Shown here in pieces: positions 1 to 9,854 of a stretch of DNA of 64,000 bases; the stretch's first letter is position 1, and every line of letters begins with the position of its first letter. The notes below the pieces were generated by a model. The model was not told the origin of the DNA, ran no database searches, and saw only the letters and a program-made list of their open reading frames with translations. The position numbers were made by a program, and so were the translations under genes. The stretch comes from Chitinophaga sp. 180180018-3. Its GTDB lineage: Bacteria > Bacteroidota > Bacteroidia > Chitinophagales > Chitinophagaceae. The stretch lies in assembly GCF_037893185.1 (NCBI RefSeq), contig NZ_CP140772.1:806001-870000 (forward strand). The letters run 5' to 3'.

Positions 1-660
1 ACCCAGTTTGGTATTACGGTGAATGATGGTATTGAAAACACTTTCTTCGAAATGTTGTTTCACTTCATCCACAACCTGGTTGCTCAGGCGCAGACGACCA
101 TCGTACATGGTCATCAGGATGCCTTCAATTTCCAGGTCAGTATTCAGCCTGCTCTGTACGATCTTAATGGTATTTAATAATTTTCCCAGGCCTTCGAGGG
201 CAAAGAATTCACATTGTACGGGGATGATCACGGAGTTGGATGCCACCAGTGCATTTACAGTGATCAGGCCTAGTGAGGGGGAACAATCAACGATCACAAA
301 ATCATAGTCGCCCTCTACAGAATCAATCACCTGCTTCATCACCCGCTCGCGGTTAGGGTGGTTGATCAGCTCCAGTTCAGCACCAACGAGGTCGATATGG
401 GAGGGAAGTACTTTCAGATTGGGGGTATCAGATTCAAGCACCACATCTTTGGCCTGCACATCGTTCACCATACAATCATATAAGCTCTGCTGCACATTGC
501 GCAGGTCGAACCCTAAACCTGTAGTGCTATTCGCCTGCGGGTCAGCATCTACCAGCAGTGTCTTGTATTCCAGCACAGCCAGACTGCTTGCCAGGTTTAT
601 TGCACTTGTAGTTTTTCCTACGCCACCTTTCTGGTTAGCGATTGCGATTATTCTAGCCAT
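1..660 (-). CDS. parA: ParA/Soj-family chromosome-partitioning ATPase (partial, C-terminus off the window)
   Basis: ATPase of the ParA/MinD class, which with ParB and parS sites segregates replication origins on the nucleoid. The frame is open from an ATG at 660 to base 1, giving 220 residues; the C-terminal ~35-45 residues lie outside. The deviant Walker A motif KGGVGKTTT is at residues 11-19, the switch LLVDADPQANST follows, and the Walker B-type FVIVDCSPSLG is near residue 120, all as in Soj-type ParA. A parB gene would be expected just to the left. A perfect 12-bp palindrome lies upstream at 705-716. Confident on family; the chromosomal rather than plasmid role is inferred from the housekeeping neighbours. 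Confidence 0.93.
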   Translation of the reverse strand, partial: MARIIAIANQKGGVGKTTSAINLASSLAVLEYKTLLVDADPQANSTTGLGFDLRNVQQSLYDCMVNDVQAKDVVLESDTPNLKVLPSHIDLVGAELELINHPNRERVMKQVIDSVEGDYDFVIVDCSPSLGLITVNALVASNSVIIPVQCEFFALEGLGKLLNTIKIVQSRLNTDLEIEGILMTMYDGRLRLSNQVVDEVKQHFEESVFNTIIHRNTKLG

Positions 661-704
661 TGTTAAATTTAAAATTCTAAGGTTATTTATAGGATAAAGG
701 ATAA

Positions 705-716
705 ATCAGTACTGAT
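705..716. promoter_or_regulatory. 12-bp perfect palindrome upstream of parA
   Basis: ATCAGTACTGAT reads the same on both strands and sits 45 bp upstream of the parA start, inside the short gap to the upstream hydrolase gene. It could be an operator, or chance; no second copy was noticed nearby. Confidence 0.25.
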
Positions 717-726
717 CGCTTCTTCC

Positions 727-1407
727 TCAAACCTCAATGGTACTGCCTATTTCAGGGAGTATCAGTTCCAGCCCCGCATCGATGAACTGTACGATGGCTT
801 CTTCCGTATCTATCTTAACGTAACCAAAGGTGTTATAGTGTACACCTATGATCCGGTCGCATTCAATCATATCTGCAGCGGCGATCGCATCTTCCACACC
901 CATGGTAAAGTTATCTCCTATGGGTAATATGGCAAAGTCGAGGGACGCAATAGCAGGAATCAGCTCCATATCCAGGGTGAGTGCCGTATCTCCTGAGTAG
1001 TAGAAGTTACCTTCGTCTGTCATGAACACAAAGCCCATCGGATTACCGGCGTAGGTGCCATCCGGCAGGCTGCTCGAATGGTGGGCTACCACACATTTCA
1101 CGGTGCCGAAATCGAATTTCCACTTTCCCCCCGTATTCATCGGGTGAAGCTTTTCAATACCCTGCCTGCCTGCCCAGGTCACAATCTCAAAATTCGATAC
1201 CACCGTGGCATTGGTGCGTTTTGCCAGATCTACCAGGTCTGCTATATGATCTTCATGACCATGAGATACAAAAATATAGTCAGCTGCAATTAACTGGATA
1301 TCAACCTTCTTTGCCAGTTCATTATGACTGATAAACGGATCAAACAATATTTTTTTGCCATTTACCTCCACTGCAAAACACGAATGACCATAGCAGGTGT
1401 ACTTCAT
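727..1407 (-). CDS. UPF0173 metal-dependent hydrolase (metallo-beta-lactamase fold)
   Basis: A 226-residue metallo-beta-lactamase-fold hydrolase of the UPF0173/YtkL type. The metal-binding signature HGHEDH is at residues 49-54, preceded by FVS, and later histidines appear in VVAHHSSS and GVHYNTFGY, the order expected for this family. Length matches the usual 225-230 residues. The start is the ATG giving MKYTCYGHSCF, the typical UPF0173 beginning. The substrate is unknown for the family. It points the same way as parA, 66 bp upstream of it. A long hairpin element begins 24 bp upstream of the start codon. Confidence 0.9.
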   Translation of the reverse strand: MKYTCYGHSCFAVEVNGKKILFDPFISHNELAKKVDIQLIAADYIFVSHGHEDHIADLVDLAKRTNATVVSNFEIVTWAGRQGIEKLHPMNTGGKWKFDFGTVKCVVAHHSSSLPDGTYAGNPMGFVFMTDEGNFYYSGDTALTLDMELIPAIASLDFAILPIGDNFTMGVEDAIAAADMIECDRIIGVHYNTFGYVKIDTEEAIVQFIDAGLELILPEIGSTIEV

Positions 1408-1430
1408 AAATTGGGCTGTTTTCTATGAAA

Positions 1431-1538
1431 TTACGAATTAGGAATTAAGAATTAAGAAACGGAGCGGAGATAAATCAGGAGAAAATAATTCGCTATTGTC
1501 TCCGCTCTGTTTCTTAATTCTTAATTCCTGATTCTTAA
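1431..1538. repeat. Long hairpin element, copy A (43-nt arms)
   Basis: Left arm 1431-1473 and right arm 1496-1538 are inverted copies with 4 mismatches by eye, around a 22-nt loop. The outer part of each arm is A+T-rich (runs of GAATTAAG type) and the inner part is G+C-rich (GGAGCGGAGA). The A+T arm closely resembles that of the element at 38081-38193, while the inner stem differs. This suggests a dispersed family rather than a simple terminator. Confidence 0.75.
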
Positions 1539-1778
1539 TTGTTTCTTCTTGTATTCGGACAAAAATACAACGATTACCCAAAATTCAGGTGCGGCGGTAT
1601 ATTTATTTATACACAAACTGTCCGCAAAACAGGCCTGTTACGAGATTAACCCATTAATTCCTAGCCGGTTTCAATAGCCGGGAGTATAATATATTATTAA
1701 AATATTAAAATTATTGCCGGTTGTCAGCAGATGACTGTTGATAACTAAAATACAATTTCCGCCCGGTTAATTCGTCCG

Positions 1779-1786
1779 TATATTTG
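1779..1786 (+). promoter_or_regulatory. Candidate Bacteroidota -7 box (TATATTTG)
   Basis: Exact match to TAnnTTTG, 85 bp upstream of the metallophosphoesterase start. No clear TTTG -33 element lies 19-21 bp before it, so this is tentative. Confidence 0.35.
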
Positions 1787-1870
1787 TTGGCGATAGTTTG
1801 TTTTAACTTTTCTGACCAGATAAGTTACAGTAAATTGCCCCCTTATTATTTTTTATATTAAATATTTGTA

Positions 1871-3136
1871 ATGCGACCGGGGATCAATTCCGTTATTCTT
1901 ATTGTTTTTCTGCTGATACTGGATATTTATGTTTTTCAGGCGGTCAGGGCCATGTTTTATATGTCGGCCCCACGACTGAGGAACATCAGTTATAGTATTT
2001 ACTGGGCGATCTCTTTTATCTGTATAATGATGGTGGCATTGCTGCCTTATATAAACTGGCAGAACTGGCCTGCACCGGTGAAATCGTACCTGATGGCCAT
2101 TTTCCTGACACTCGTGATAGCCAAACTATTCGTGACCTTATTCCTGTTGATCGATGACGTGCGCAGAGGGGTTGTATGGGTAATCAGGAAATTTGCGGGG
2201 AATCCGAGTCCGTCGGTGGAATCAGTTACCAGTGGCATTTCCCGCTCTCAGTTCCTGAACAGGCTTGGATTGCTGACCGGAGGCGCCTTCTTCGCCACCA
2301 TGATGTACGGCTTCTCTAACAAATACAACTACCGGGTACATAAGCTGAAGCTGGCATTCAAAAATCTGCCGGCATCTTTTAAAGGGATGCGCATCGTGCA
2401 GATCTCCGATATCCATTCCGGAAGCTTTGTTAACAGGGAGGCGGTGCTGAAAGGTATCAAAATGATTAATGATCAGAAAGCAGACCTGATACTGTTCACC
2501 GGGGATCTGGTGAACGACCGTGCCGTGGAGATGGCCCAGTGGATGGATGTCTTCAGTCAGATAAAAGCACCTATGGGCGTATATTCTACCCTTGGGAACC
2601 ACGACTATGGCGATTACTATGCCTGGCCGGACAAAACGCCTAACGGGTATAGTGCGCTGCAGCACGAGAACCTGGAACGGCTCAAGGCGTTGCACGGAGA
2701 GCTGGGCTGGAAGTTGCTGATGAACGAAAATAAAGTACTGGAGCGTAATGGAGAGCAGATTGCCCTGCTGGGAGTAGAGAACTGGAGCGCTATTAAACGT
2801 TTCCCTCGTTATGGCGATCTCAAGCGGGCCAGCGAAGGAGTAGAGCATATACCTTTCAAGATCCTTTTATCGCACGACCCCACTCACTGGAATGCACAGG
2901 TAAGGCCGGAATACCCGGATATTTCCCTGATGCTGGCGGGGCATACCCACGGAATGCAGTTTGGTGTGGAGATTCCCGGTCTGAAATGGAGCCCGGCCCA
3001 GTATTTCTATAAAGAGTGGGCTGGGTTGTATAAGAAAGGGGAGCAATTTCTGTATGTGAACCGGGGATTTGGTTTCCTCGGATATCCGGGAAGGGTAGGG
3101 ATATTACCAGAGATCACCGTGATTGATCTGGTATAA
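1871..3136 (+). CDS. Membrane-anchored metallophosphoesterase (YaeI/YkuE type)
   Basis: A 421-residue calcineurin-like phosphoesterase with several hydrophobic segments in the first ~160 residues, so the catalytic domain is membrane-tethered. Motifs come in family order: ISDIHSG near residue 179, LFTGDLVND, STLGNHDYGD near 243, LLSHDPTHW, and GHTHGMQFG near 357. These supply the His/Asp/Asn ligands of the two-metal site. Homologues such as E. coli YaeI act on UDP-diacylglucosamine or similar lipid-linked substrates, but the substrate here cannot be read from sequence. The ATG at 1871 is the first in frame. Confidence 0.9.
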   Translation: MRPGINSVILIVFLLILDIYVFQAVRAMFYMSAPRLRNISYSIYWAISFICIMMVALLPYINWQNWPAPVKSYLMAIFLTLVIAKLFVTLFLLIDDVRRGVVWVIRKFAGNPSPSVESVTSGISRSQFLNRLGLLTGGAFFATMMYGFSNKYNYRVHKLKLAFKNLPASFKGMRIVQISDIHSGSFVNREAVLKGIKMINDQKADLILFTGDLVNDRAVEMAQWMDVFSQIKAPMGVYSTLGNHDYGDYYAWPDKTPNGYSALQHENLERLKALHGELGWKLLMNENKVLERNGEQIALLGVENWSAIKRFPRYGDLKRASEGVEHIPFKILLSHDPTHWNAQVRPEYPDISLMLAGHTHGMQFGVEIPGLKWSPAQYFYKEWAGLYKKGEQFLYVNRGFGFLGYPGRVGILPEITVIDLV

Positions 3137-3252
3137 TTTACCTGGCTACCGACAGAAAAGCTTTGTTTAACTCCTCATTCGCCCGATTCACGGGATATTT
3201 GACGTTAAATGATGAATTACACTTATCTTGCGGCTATGTACTAAGTAAACAC

Positions 3253-4161
3253 ATGCGCCTATACTTCTTAACTTTTCTGTTATTATGTAGCCGTATAGCA
3301 GCGGGACAAACTTTAGCAGAGCTGGAAAAGCAGCTGGACTCGTTGTTGCAGAAACAGCAAAAGAGCGAAGTTGTGATTGGCGTGGGGTATGGAAATAATC
3401 CTGCTTACGGCAGTAAAGTGACCAACTTCGAATTGCCCATTGTTCTGAAAACCTTTGTTGCACCGTCTCTCAGCTACTATCATAAAAGCGGCTTCTATGG
3501 AGGAGTTAGCGCTTATTACCTGTTTAACTCAGACCGGCAGCCCTGGTTTGAGTGGGACCTGACTGCAGGTTATGATTTTACAAAGAATAAAAATTTCATC
3601 ACGGGTATATCTTATACACGTTATGTTTTTGCAGATTCTACTGATGTGCCGAAAACACCTATCAAGAACGAGCTGTTTGCTTATTTCTATTACCGCAAAT
3701 GGTGGCTGGAACCGGGGATCAGCCTGGATTACGGCTGGGGGAAAGATATTTCTGAAGGAGAGCACTCCAGGGAAACGCTGCGGGGTAACGATTTCAACTC
3801 CATCGTTGCAGTAAGGCATCCCTTTGTTTTTTCCGGGTTACTGGGCAGGTTCGATATCCTGATGTTAACACCTTCTGTTAATCTCACAATGGGAACCGCA
3901 AACTATTACAGCAATCTGAAAGCATTCCAGTATATCACCCGTTCACCCAAGCTGAAGCAGGTAAAAGTACATCCCGGAAAAGAGCTGAATTTTCAGGATC
4001 ATACTAATTTCCAACCCCGCGCATTGGATCTGACCCTCAATCTTTCCTATTTCATAGGCAGGGTCAACCTTGCTCCCACCTATACCGTATTCAAGCCATT
4101 AACCGGTGACGATCAAGGTATTATGAGTTACTTCACTGCTCGCGTTCTCTACAGTTTTTAG
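3253..4161 (+). CDS. Outer-membrane beta-barrel protein, function unknown
   Basis: A 302-residue protein starting at the ATG that begins MRLYFLTFLLLCSRIAAGQ, a clear signal peptide cleaved after AAG or AGQ. An in-frame start 90 bp upstream would add 30 non-hydrophobic residues before the signal peptide and is less likely. The mature part opens with a short helical stretch (LAELEKQLDSLLQKQQ), then alternating aromatic/polar strands rich in Tyr, Phe and Gly, ending in LYSF. This is typical of a 12-16-strand barrel with a C-terminal aromatic. No specific family recognised. Confidence 0.75.
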   Translation: MRLYFLTFLLLCSRIAAGQTLAELEKQLDSLLQKQQKSEVVIGVGYGNNPAYGSKVTNFELPIVLKTFVAPSLSYYHKSGFYGGVSAYYLFNSDRQPWFEWDLTAGYDFTKNKNFITGISYTRYVFADSTDVPKTPIKNELFAYFYYRKWWLEPGISLDYGWGKDISEGEHSRETLRGNDFNSIVAVRHPFVFSGLLGRFDILMLTPSVNLTMGTANYYSNLKAFQYITRSPKLKQVKVHPGKELNFQDHTNFQPRALDLTLNLSYFIGRVNLAPTYTVFKPLTGDDQGIMSYFTARVLYSF

Positions 4162-4184
4162 GATTCATTAACAAATAGCACGGA

Positions 4185-4215
4185 ATTTGTGATTACCGCA
4201 ATCGTAATTACAAAT
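4185..4215. other. 12-bp inverted repeat upstream of the porin-type gene
   Basis: ATTTGTGATTAC (4185-4196) can pair with GTAATTACAAAT (4204-4215) around a 7-nt loop, with a single G.U pair. No U-run follows, so it is either a weak 3' hairpin of the upstream gene or an operator for the gene starting at 4275. Confidence 0.3.
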
Positions 4216-4274
4216 AGGGGTAACGTTTACTTCGGACGTCTATATTTTAACCATTATTAACTACAATTGATTTT

Positions 4275-4892
4275 ATGAAAAAACTGTTTTTCGCCGTAGC
4301 AGTACTGACGATGGCTGCTGTTTCAACTGTTAATGCTCAGTCCACAAAGCTGCTTCGCTTCGGTATCAAAGGAGGTGCAAATCTCGGTAAACTTGACGGA
4401 ACCGGTTTTCAGGATGGATTCAAATTAGGCTACCATCTTGGTGGTTTTGCACAGCTTAATCTTGTTAAAGGTTTTGGCGTTCAGGGTGAGGTAATATTTT
4501 CATCCACTAAAACTGAAACTACCGACAATTTTGATCAGATTTACCAGGGAGTAAGCACTTCAGATAACCGAAAAAAAATCAATTTGAATTATCTGAGTAT
4601 TCCATTACTGGCCAATATTGACCTGGGAACTCCCCGTCTGAAACTGCAGGTAGGACCTCAGTTTGGCGCGATGGTAAGCGACAGGAAAGTATTAGGTGCT
4701 GCTAATCAGGCTTTCAAAGGTGGAGAAATTTCAGGTGTTGCCGGCTTATGGTTGCAGCTACCTATTATTAACGTAAGTGCCCGTTATGTTATCGGATTTA
4801 ACGACATGAAAGACAAAAGTGTGAGCAGCTATGCAAACACCAGCAACTGGAAAAGCCAGACCATTCAGCTGGGCGTGGGTGTAACCTTTTAA
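4275..4892 (+). CDS. PorT-like outer-membrane beta-barrel protein
   Basis: A 205-residue small barrel. A signal peptide (MKKLFFAVAVLTMAAVSTVNAQ) is followed by the opening typical of the OMP_b-brl_2/PorT-type family: GIKGGANLGK, a loop, then GYHLGGFAQL and further strand pairs ending IQLGVGVTF with a terminal Phe. Such proteins are abundant in Bacteroidota and mostly of unknown role; PorT itself is a T9SS component, but this length and context do not establish that. A strong terminator follows at 4923. Confidence 0.8.
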   Translation: MKKLFFAVAVLTMAAVSTVNAQSTKLLRFGIKGGANLGKLDGTGFQDGFKLGYHLGGFAQLNLVKGFGVQGEVIFSSTKTETTDNFDQIYQGVSTSDNRKKINLNYLSIPLLANIDLGTPRLKLQVGPQFGAMVSDRKVLGAANQAFKGGEISGVAGLWLQLPIINVSARYVIGFNDMKDKSVSSYANTSNWKSQTIQLGVGVTF

Positions 4893-4922
4893 TTATTAGC
4901 TGCTAACTATAGCTATTTGCCT

Positions 4923-4968
4923 GCAGTGGGAATACCAATCATCGATTGGTATTCCCGCTGCTTTTTTT
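4923..4968 (+). terminator. Rho-independent terminator
   Basis: An 18-bp stem (GCAGTGGGAATACCAATC pairing with 4944-4961, one G.U) with a 3-nt loop is followed by seven T's. It ends the gene at 4275-4892. Confidence 0.9.
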
Positions 4969-5112
4969 ATTGAATTTTTTACCGTACTTTTTTCAATAGA
5001 TCTTAAGCATATTTACCAATCATTAACAACTGCCACTGCGTCACTTGGCATTAAACTTGACTATATCGCCATACACAAAAAACAGCCACTATTAAAGGGA
5101 TGATGTGACAGA

Positions 5113-7545
5113 ATGTCCCTAACAAGGCGTCAAATATCTCAGATGAATAGATTTTACTTAGGAAATTCGGAAGAAGAAATGGAATTCATGCCTATTATCC
5201 CTTTGAATGAAGATGGAGAGGGACAGGAGGAGGAAAAGATCCCCGACGAACTGGCATTATTACCATTACGGAATACGGTATTATTTCCGGGAGTTGTATT
5301 GCCGATTACCGTAGGCCGCGATAAATCCATAAAAGCAGTAAACGACGCTTATAAAACTGACAAAGCGATAGGTGTTGTAGCACAGAAAGACAGTACAATA
5401 GAAGATCCGGGAGTAGCCGATCTCAGTGATGTAGGAACTGTGGCCCGTATTGTGAAGCTGATCAAGATGCCGGACGGCGGTACCACAATTATTATCCAGG
5501 GGCGTAAGCGTTTTAAGATAGAGGAGATTGTTTCAGAAGATCCCTACTTCAAAGCAAGAGTGAACATATTGCAGGACGAAGTGGCGGAGGATGATTCAGA
5601 GTTTGAAGCCTATATTTCTTCCATTAAGGACCTGGCAGGACAGATTATTCAGCTGTCGCCGAACCTGCCTTCAGAAGCCAGCATTATCCTCAAGAATATT
5701 GAAAATGCGTCGTTCCTCGTGCATTTTGTGTCTTCCAACCTCAATTCAGATGTGAAGGATAAGCAACAATTGCTGGAGATCAACAACCTGCGTACCCGTG
5801 CGGAATTGCTGATGAAATTGCTGCAGACAGAATTACAGCTGGCTGAACTGAAGAACAAGATTACCAACAAAACCAAAGCAGATCTCGACAAACAACAGCG
5901 CGATTACTTTCTGCAACAGCAGATGAAATCGATCCGTGAAGAACTGGGCGGCGATAGCAACGACAGGGAGCTGAAGGAGATGAAACGTAAGGCAGAAGAG
6001 AAGAAATGGCCTGCTGCTGCTGCGGAAGCTTTTTCCAAGGGTATTGAGAAACTGGAGCGCATGCATCCGAGCACACCCGATTACAGCGTTGTGTACAATC
6101 ACCTGGATCTGCTGCTGGACCTGCCCTGGGGCGATTATACCACCGATAGCTACGACCTGAAAAAGGCAAAGAAAATACTGGACCATGACCACTATGGCAT
6201 GGACAGGATCAAAGAACGTATACTGGAGTACCTCGCTGTATTGAAGCTGAAAGGAGATATGAAATCGCCGATTCTGTGCTTCGTAGGCCCTCCGGGTATC
6301 GGTAAAACTTCATTGGGTCGTTCCATTGCAAATGCGATAGGCCGCAAGTATGTACGTCTGAGCCTGGGAGGACTGCATGATGAAAGTGAGATCAGGGGCC
6401 ACCGTAAAACCTACATCGGTGCAATGCCGGGAAGAGTGGTGCAGTCGATCCGCAAGATCAAATCATCCAATCCCGTGATGATCCTCGATGAGATAGACAA
6501 GATAGGTAACGATCTGAGAGGCGATCCGAGCTCCGCGTTGCTGGAAGTGCTGGATCCGGAGCAGAACGGCACCTTTTACGATAACTACCTGGAGCTGGAA
6601 TATGACCTGAGCAAGGTATTGTTCATTGCCACAGCCAATAATATCAATGCGATTCATCCGGCGTTACGCGACAGGCTGGAGATCATTGACCTGAGCGGAT
6701 ATTCTATAGAAGAGAAAGTGGAGATCGCCAAAAGGCACCTGCTGCCCAAGCAAAAGGATGCGCATGGTTTGAAGGATACGAAAGTGCGCATGCCCAATGC
6801 AGTGATCGAGCAATTGATTTCGGATTATACCCGTGAGAGTGGCGTACGTGAGCTCGACAGGCAGTTTGCTGCAATTATGCGTAACCTGGCCAAGCATGTG
6901 GCAATGGAGGAAAAATTACCGGATTCACTGACAGGTGACGATTTGCAGCGCATATTAGGCAAGCCCCGTTATTCCAATGAGATCTATAAAGTGGGGAATC
7001 CTCCGGGAGTGGCTGTAGGTCTGGCGTGGACGTATGTAGGAGGCGATATCCTGTTTATTGAAGCCAGTTTGAGCGAAGGAAAAGGAGAGATGAAGCTGAC
7101 TGGTAACCTGGGTAATGTGATGAAGGAATCCGCTGTTACTGCGCTTACTTATTTGCAGTCGCACGCTGTTGAGCTGAAACTTGATCCTAAGTTATTCACA
7201 CAGAAAAGTGTGCATGTACATATTCCTGAAGGAGCCGTACCGAAAGACGGTCCCAGTGCAGGTATCACCATGCTCACCGCGCTTACTTCCATCTTTACCG
7301 GGCGAAAGGTAAGATCCTATCTGGCCATGACGGGAGAAATTACTTTACGTGGACAGGTATTACCGGTGGGAGGTATTAAGGAAAAAATCCTGGCCGCCAA
7401 AAGGGCAGGCATCAAGGAAATCATCCTTTGCTGGCAAAATGAGAAAGATATCAAGGATATCAATCCGTCTTACATCAAAGGCATGAAATTTCATTATGTG
7501 CGTGAAATGAACCAAGTATTGGAAATAGCGTTATTAAAGAAGTAA
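5113..7545 (+). CDS. lon: ATP-dependent protease Lon
   Basis: An 810-residue cytoplasmic AAA+ serine protease that degrades misfolded and regulatory proteins. The order is the N-terminal substrate-binding LON domain (about residues 40-250), a coiled helical region with [15 protein letters not shown], the AAA module with Walker [10 protein letters not shown] near 392 and Walker [10 protein letters not shown] near 455, then the protease domain. The catalytic dyad is visible as S715 in [10 protein letters not shown] and K758 in [11 protein letters not shown]. Length is normal for the phylum. The ATG at 5113 was kept; an in-frame ATG 30 bp on (MNRFYLGN) is also possible, and both precede the conserved domain. 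Confidence 0.97.
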   Translation: MSLTRRQISQMNRFYLGNSEEEMEFMPIIPLNEDGEGQEEEKIPDELALLPLRNTVLFPGVVLPITVGRDKSIKAVNDAYKTDKAIGVVAQKDSTIEDPGVADLSDVGTVARIVKLIKMPDGGTTIIIQGRKRFKIEEIVSEDPYFKARVNILQDEVAEDDSEFEAYISSIKDLAGQIIQLSPNLPSEASIILKNIENASFLVHFVSSNLNSDVKDKQQLLEINNLRTRAELLMKLLQTELQLAELKNKITNKTKADLDKQQRDYFLQQQMKSIREELGGDSNDRELKEMKRKAEEKKWPAAAAEAFSKGIEKLERMHPSTPDYSVVYNHLDLLLDLPWGDYTTDSYDLKKAKKILDHDHYGMDRIKERILEYLAVLKLKGDMKSPILCFVGPPGIGKTSLGRSIANAIGRKYVRLSLGGLHDESEIRGHRKTYIGAMPGRVVQSIRKIKSSNPVMILDEIDKIGNDLRGDPSSALLEVLDPEQNGTFYDNYLELEYDLSKVLFIATANNINAIHPALRDRLEIIDLSGYSIEEKVEIAKRHLLPKQKDAHGLKDTKVRMPNAVIEQLISDYTRESGVRELDRQFAAIMRNLAKHVAMEEKLPDSLTGDDLQRILGKPRYSNEIYKVGNPPGVAVGLAWTYVGGDILFIEASLSEGKGEMKLTGNLGNVMKESAVTALTYLQSHAVELKLDPKLFTQKSVHVHIPEGAVPKDGPSAGITMLTALTSIFTGRKVRSYLAMTGEITLRGQVLPVGGIKEKILAAKRAGIKEIILCWQNEKDIKDINPSYIKGMKFHYVREMNQVLEIALLKK

Positions 7546-7648
7546 ACACGCGTAATATTGCTGTCAGTCCTGGCGGCAATTTATATACGTTCGTACCGGT
7601 TTAGTTGTGACTCCGGTGTGAACCATGTTGATTGTTTTAAGGGTTGAT

Positions 7649-7684
7649 AAAGCCGTTCTGCGAAACAGGCAGAACGGCTTTTTA
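7649..7684 (+). terminator. Rho-independent terminator after lon
   Basis: A 13-bp perfect stem (AAAGCCGTTCTGC with 7669-7681) and 7-nt loop are followed by a T-rich run. The hairpin lies between convergent lon and pdxJ and may serve both. Confidence 0.85.
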
Positions 7685-7686
7685 TT

Positions 7687-8418
7687 TTAATCTATAAGCT
7701 GGCGCTTATAGAGCTGTATTGTGTTTTCGAGGCCGTAATACAGGGCATCGGCGATGAGGGCATGACCAATGGATACTTCTTTTAACTGTGGAATGTGAAG
7801 TTTGAAGAAGCGGAGATTATCGAGGTTGAGATCATGACCGGCGTTGATATCAAGGCCGATGGCAGTGGCTTCGCGGGCAGTGTTTTTGTAGTCGTTGAAC
7901 AACTGCAGGTTTTGCGGCTGCGTACGGGCCTTCATATATTCTTCTGCGTAAGGACCGGTATACAATTCGATGCGGTCGGCGCCGGCTGTTTTAGCGCCAG
8001 CCACTTTACTTACTTCGGGATTGAGGAAGATAGAAACACGGATGCCTGCGTTTTTCAGGGTAGAGATCACGTCTTTCAGCTGTGACTGGTATTTCTCAGT
8101 ATCCCAACCTGTATTGGACGTAATAGCATCTGGCGGATCAGGAACAAGGGTACATTGATGAGGTTTTACTTCAAGTACCAGGTCCATGAATTCTTTTGAA
8201 GGATAGCCTTCGATATTGAATTCAGTTTTCACCAATGGTTTCAGATCTCTAACGTCCTGGTAGCGGATATGGCGTTCATCGGGGCGGGGGTGAACAGTGA
8301 TACCTTCTGCACCGAAGCGTTCACAATCCTGTGCCACCTTTAAAATATCCGGCAGGTTGCCACCACGTGCATTCCGCAGTGTGGCAATCTTGTTGATGTT
8401 TACACTCAGCTTTGTCAT
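7687..8418 (-). CDS. pdxJ: Pyridoxine 5'-phosphate synthase
   Basis: A 243-residue TIM-barrel enzyme that condenses 1-deoxy-D-xylulose 5-phosphate with 3-amino-2-oxopropyl phosphate to make pyridoxine 5'-phosphate, the last ring-forming step of DXP-dependent vitamin B6 synthesis. Recognised by the start [19 protein letters not shown], by [13 protein letters not shown] near residue 45, by [13 protein letters not shown], and by [12 protein letters not shown] and [10 protein letters not shown]. The start was set at the ATG giving MTKLSVN; an in-frame ATG five codons upstream is less typical. DXP also feeds the dxr gene found at 41283, so both arms of DXP use are in this window. Confidence 0.96.
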   Translation of the reverse strand: MTKLSVNINKIATLRNARGGNLPDILKVAQDCERFGAEGITVHPRPDERHIRYQDVRDLKPLVKTEFNIEGYPSKEFMDLVLEVKPHQCTLVPDPPDAITSNTGWDTEKYQSQLKDVISTLKNAGIRVSIFLNPEVSKVAGAKTAGADRIELYTGPYAEEYMKARTQPQNLQLFNDYKNTAREATAIGLDINAGHDLNLDNLRFFKLHIPQLKEVSIGHALIADALYYGLENTIQLYKRQLID

Positions 8419-8436
8419 GTGGCAAAAATACAAGAA

Positions 8437-8512
8437 TTAGCTTTAGCTATTAACATTTAGCCTTTAGTAAACCATTAAAACAGTTCACTAAAGGCTAAAT
8501 ATAAAAAGCTAA
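8437..8512. repeat. Palindromic hairpin between ahcY and pdxJ
   Basis: A 14-bp perfect inner stem (ATTTAGCCTTTAGT 8455-8468 with 8487-8500) and an outer 8-bp stem (TTAGCTTT 8437-8444 with 8505-8512) flank an A-rich loop. It occupies nearly the whole gap between two minus-strand genes. It lacks a clean T-run, so it may be an attenuating or transcript-stabilising hairpin. Confidence 0.6.
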
Positions 8513-8525
8513 GAGACTTAAAAGA

Positions 8526-9854
8526 TTAGTACCGGTAATAATCTGGTTTGAAAGGACCTTCTACTGGAATACCGAGGTATTCAGACTGTGTATGGGTCAG
8601 TACATCCAGCTCAACACCGATTTTTTTCAGGTGTAAGCGGGCTACTTTTTCATCCAGGTGTTTAGGCAGCACATATACTTTGTTTTCGTATTTATCTGAA
8701 TGCAGCCACAGTTCGAGCTGAGCAAGCACCTGATTGGTGAAGGAGTTACTCATTACGAAAGAAGGGTGACCGGTTGCACAACCCAGGTTTACGAGGCGGC
8801 CTTCAGCCAGCAGGATGATATCCTTACCATCGATGGTGTATTTATCTACCTGAGGTTTGATTTCCACTTTGGTATTACCATAGTTTTTGTTTAACCAGGC
8901 AACATCGATTTCAATATCAAAGTGACCGATATTGGAAACGATACATTTATCTTTCATCAGCTTGAAGTGTTCGCCAGCGATGATATCGCGGCAACCGGTG
9001 GTGGTAACAATGATATCAGCTTCTTTCACAGCGTCGTTCATCTTCTTCACTTCATAACCTTCCATAGCAGCCTGCAGCGCGCAGATAGGATCAATTTCGG
9101 TAACGATTACGCGGGCACCGGCACCTCTCAGTGATTCGGCAGAACCTTTACCCACATCGCCAAAACCTGCAACCACAGCTACTTTACCGGCAATCATTAC
9201 GTCGGTTGCGCGGCGGATCGCATCTACGCAGGATTCGCGGCAGCCATATTTATTGTCGAATTTAGACTTGGTAACGGAATCATTGATGTTGATAGCAGGA
9301 AGGGGTAAAGTACCATTTTTCATGCGTTCGTATAAACGGTGAACGCCGGTAGTGGTTTCTTCACTCAATCCTTTTACATGCTGGATCAGTTCAGGATATT
9401 TATCCAGTACCATGTTGGTGAGGTCGCCACCATCGTCGAGGATCATATTCAGCGGACGGTCAGGGCTACCAAAGAACAGGGTCTGTTCAATGCACCAGTC
9501 GAATTCCTGCTCATTCAGGCCCTTCCAGGCAAAAACAGGTACGCCGGCAGCAGCAATAGCAGCAGCAGCATGGTCCTGAGTAGAAAATATATTGCAAGAG
9601 CTCCAACGAACCTCAGCTCCAAGATGAACCAGGGTTTCAATCAGTACAGCAGTCTGAATAGTCATATGTAAACAACCGGCAATGCGTGCACCCTGTAGTG
9701 GCTTGCTGTTACCATATTCTTCTCTCAATGACATCAGGCCTGGCATCTCTGCTTCTGCCAGTTCTATCTCCTTGCGGCCCCAGGCAGCAAGAGACATCTC
9801 TTTTACCTTGTATTCGAGGCTAAAGTCAATGTTTGATTTTGCTATAGTTGACAT
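8526..9854 (-). CDS. ahcY: S-adenosyl-L-homocysteine hydrolase
   Basis: A 442-residue NAD-dependent enzyme that reversibly splits S-adenosylhomocysteine to adenosine and homocysteine, clearing the product inhibitor of methyltransferases. Diagnostic stretches include [40 protein letters not shown], the NAD-binding GFGDVGKG (GxGxxG at residues 230-235), and the C-terminal FKPDYYRY. It is the usual homotetrameric cytoplasmic type, full length at both ends. The ATG at 9854 gives [20 protein letters not shown] box 17 bp upstream matches the Bacteroidota -7 element. Confidence 0.98.
   Translation of the reverse strand: MSTIAKSNIDFSLEYKVKEMSLAAWGRKEIELAEAEMPGLMSLREEYGNSKPLQGARIAGCLHMTIQTAVLIETLVHLGAEVRWSSCNIFSTQDHAAAAIAAAGVPVFAWKGLNEQEFDWCIEQTLFFGSPDRPLNMILDDGGDLTNMVLDKYPELIQHVKGLSEETTTGVHRLYERMKNGTLPLPAININDSVTKSKFDNKYGCRESCVDAIRRATDVMIAGKVAVVAGFGDVGKGSAESLRGAGARVIVTEIDPICALQAAMEGYEVKKMNDAVKEADIIVTTTGCRDIIAGEHFKLMKDKCIVSNIGHFDIEIDVAWLNKNYGNTKVEIKPQVDKYTIDGKDIILLAEGRLVNLGCATGHPSFVMSNSFTNQVLAQLELWLHSDKYENKVYVLPKHLDEKVARLHLKKIGVELDVLTHTQSEYLGIPVEGPFKPDYYRY

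Larger units (their letters stand above)
1408..1870. other. 463-bp divergent intergenic region
   Basis: Separates the UPF0173 gene (minus) from the metallophosphoesterase gene (plus). It holds the long hairpin at 1431-1538 and a very A+T-rich stretch around 1680-1760. A TAnnTTTG box (TATATTTG, 1779-1786) is a candidate -7 element for the plus-strand gene. No open reading frame with coding character was seen. Confidence 0.6.

Noticed and set aside
2222..2848. A 208-codon minus-strand frame inside the metallophosphoesterase gene
   Set aside because: It lies wholly opposite the conserved phosphoesterase motifs and is a mirror of that gene's coding bias.
3163..3252. A longer start for the barrel gene at 3253
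   Set aside because: The added 30 residues come before a complete signal peptide, which would then be internal.
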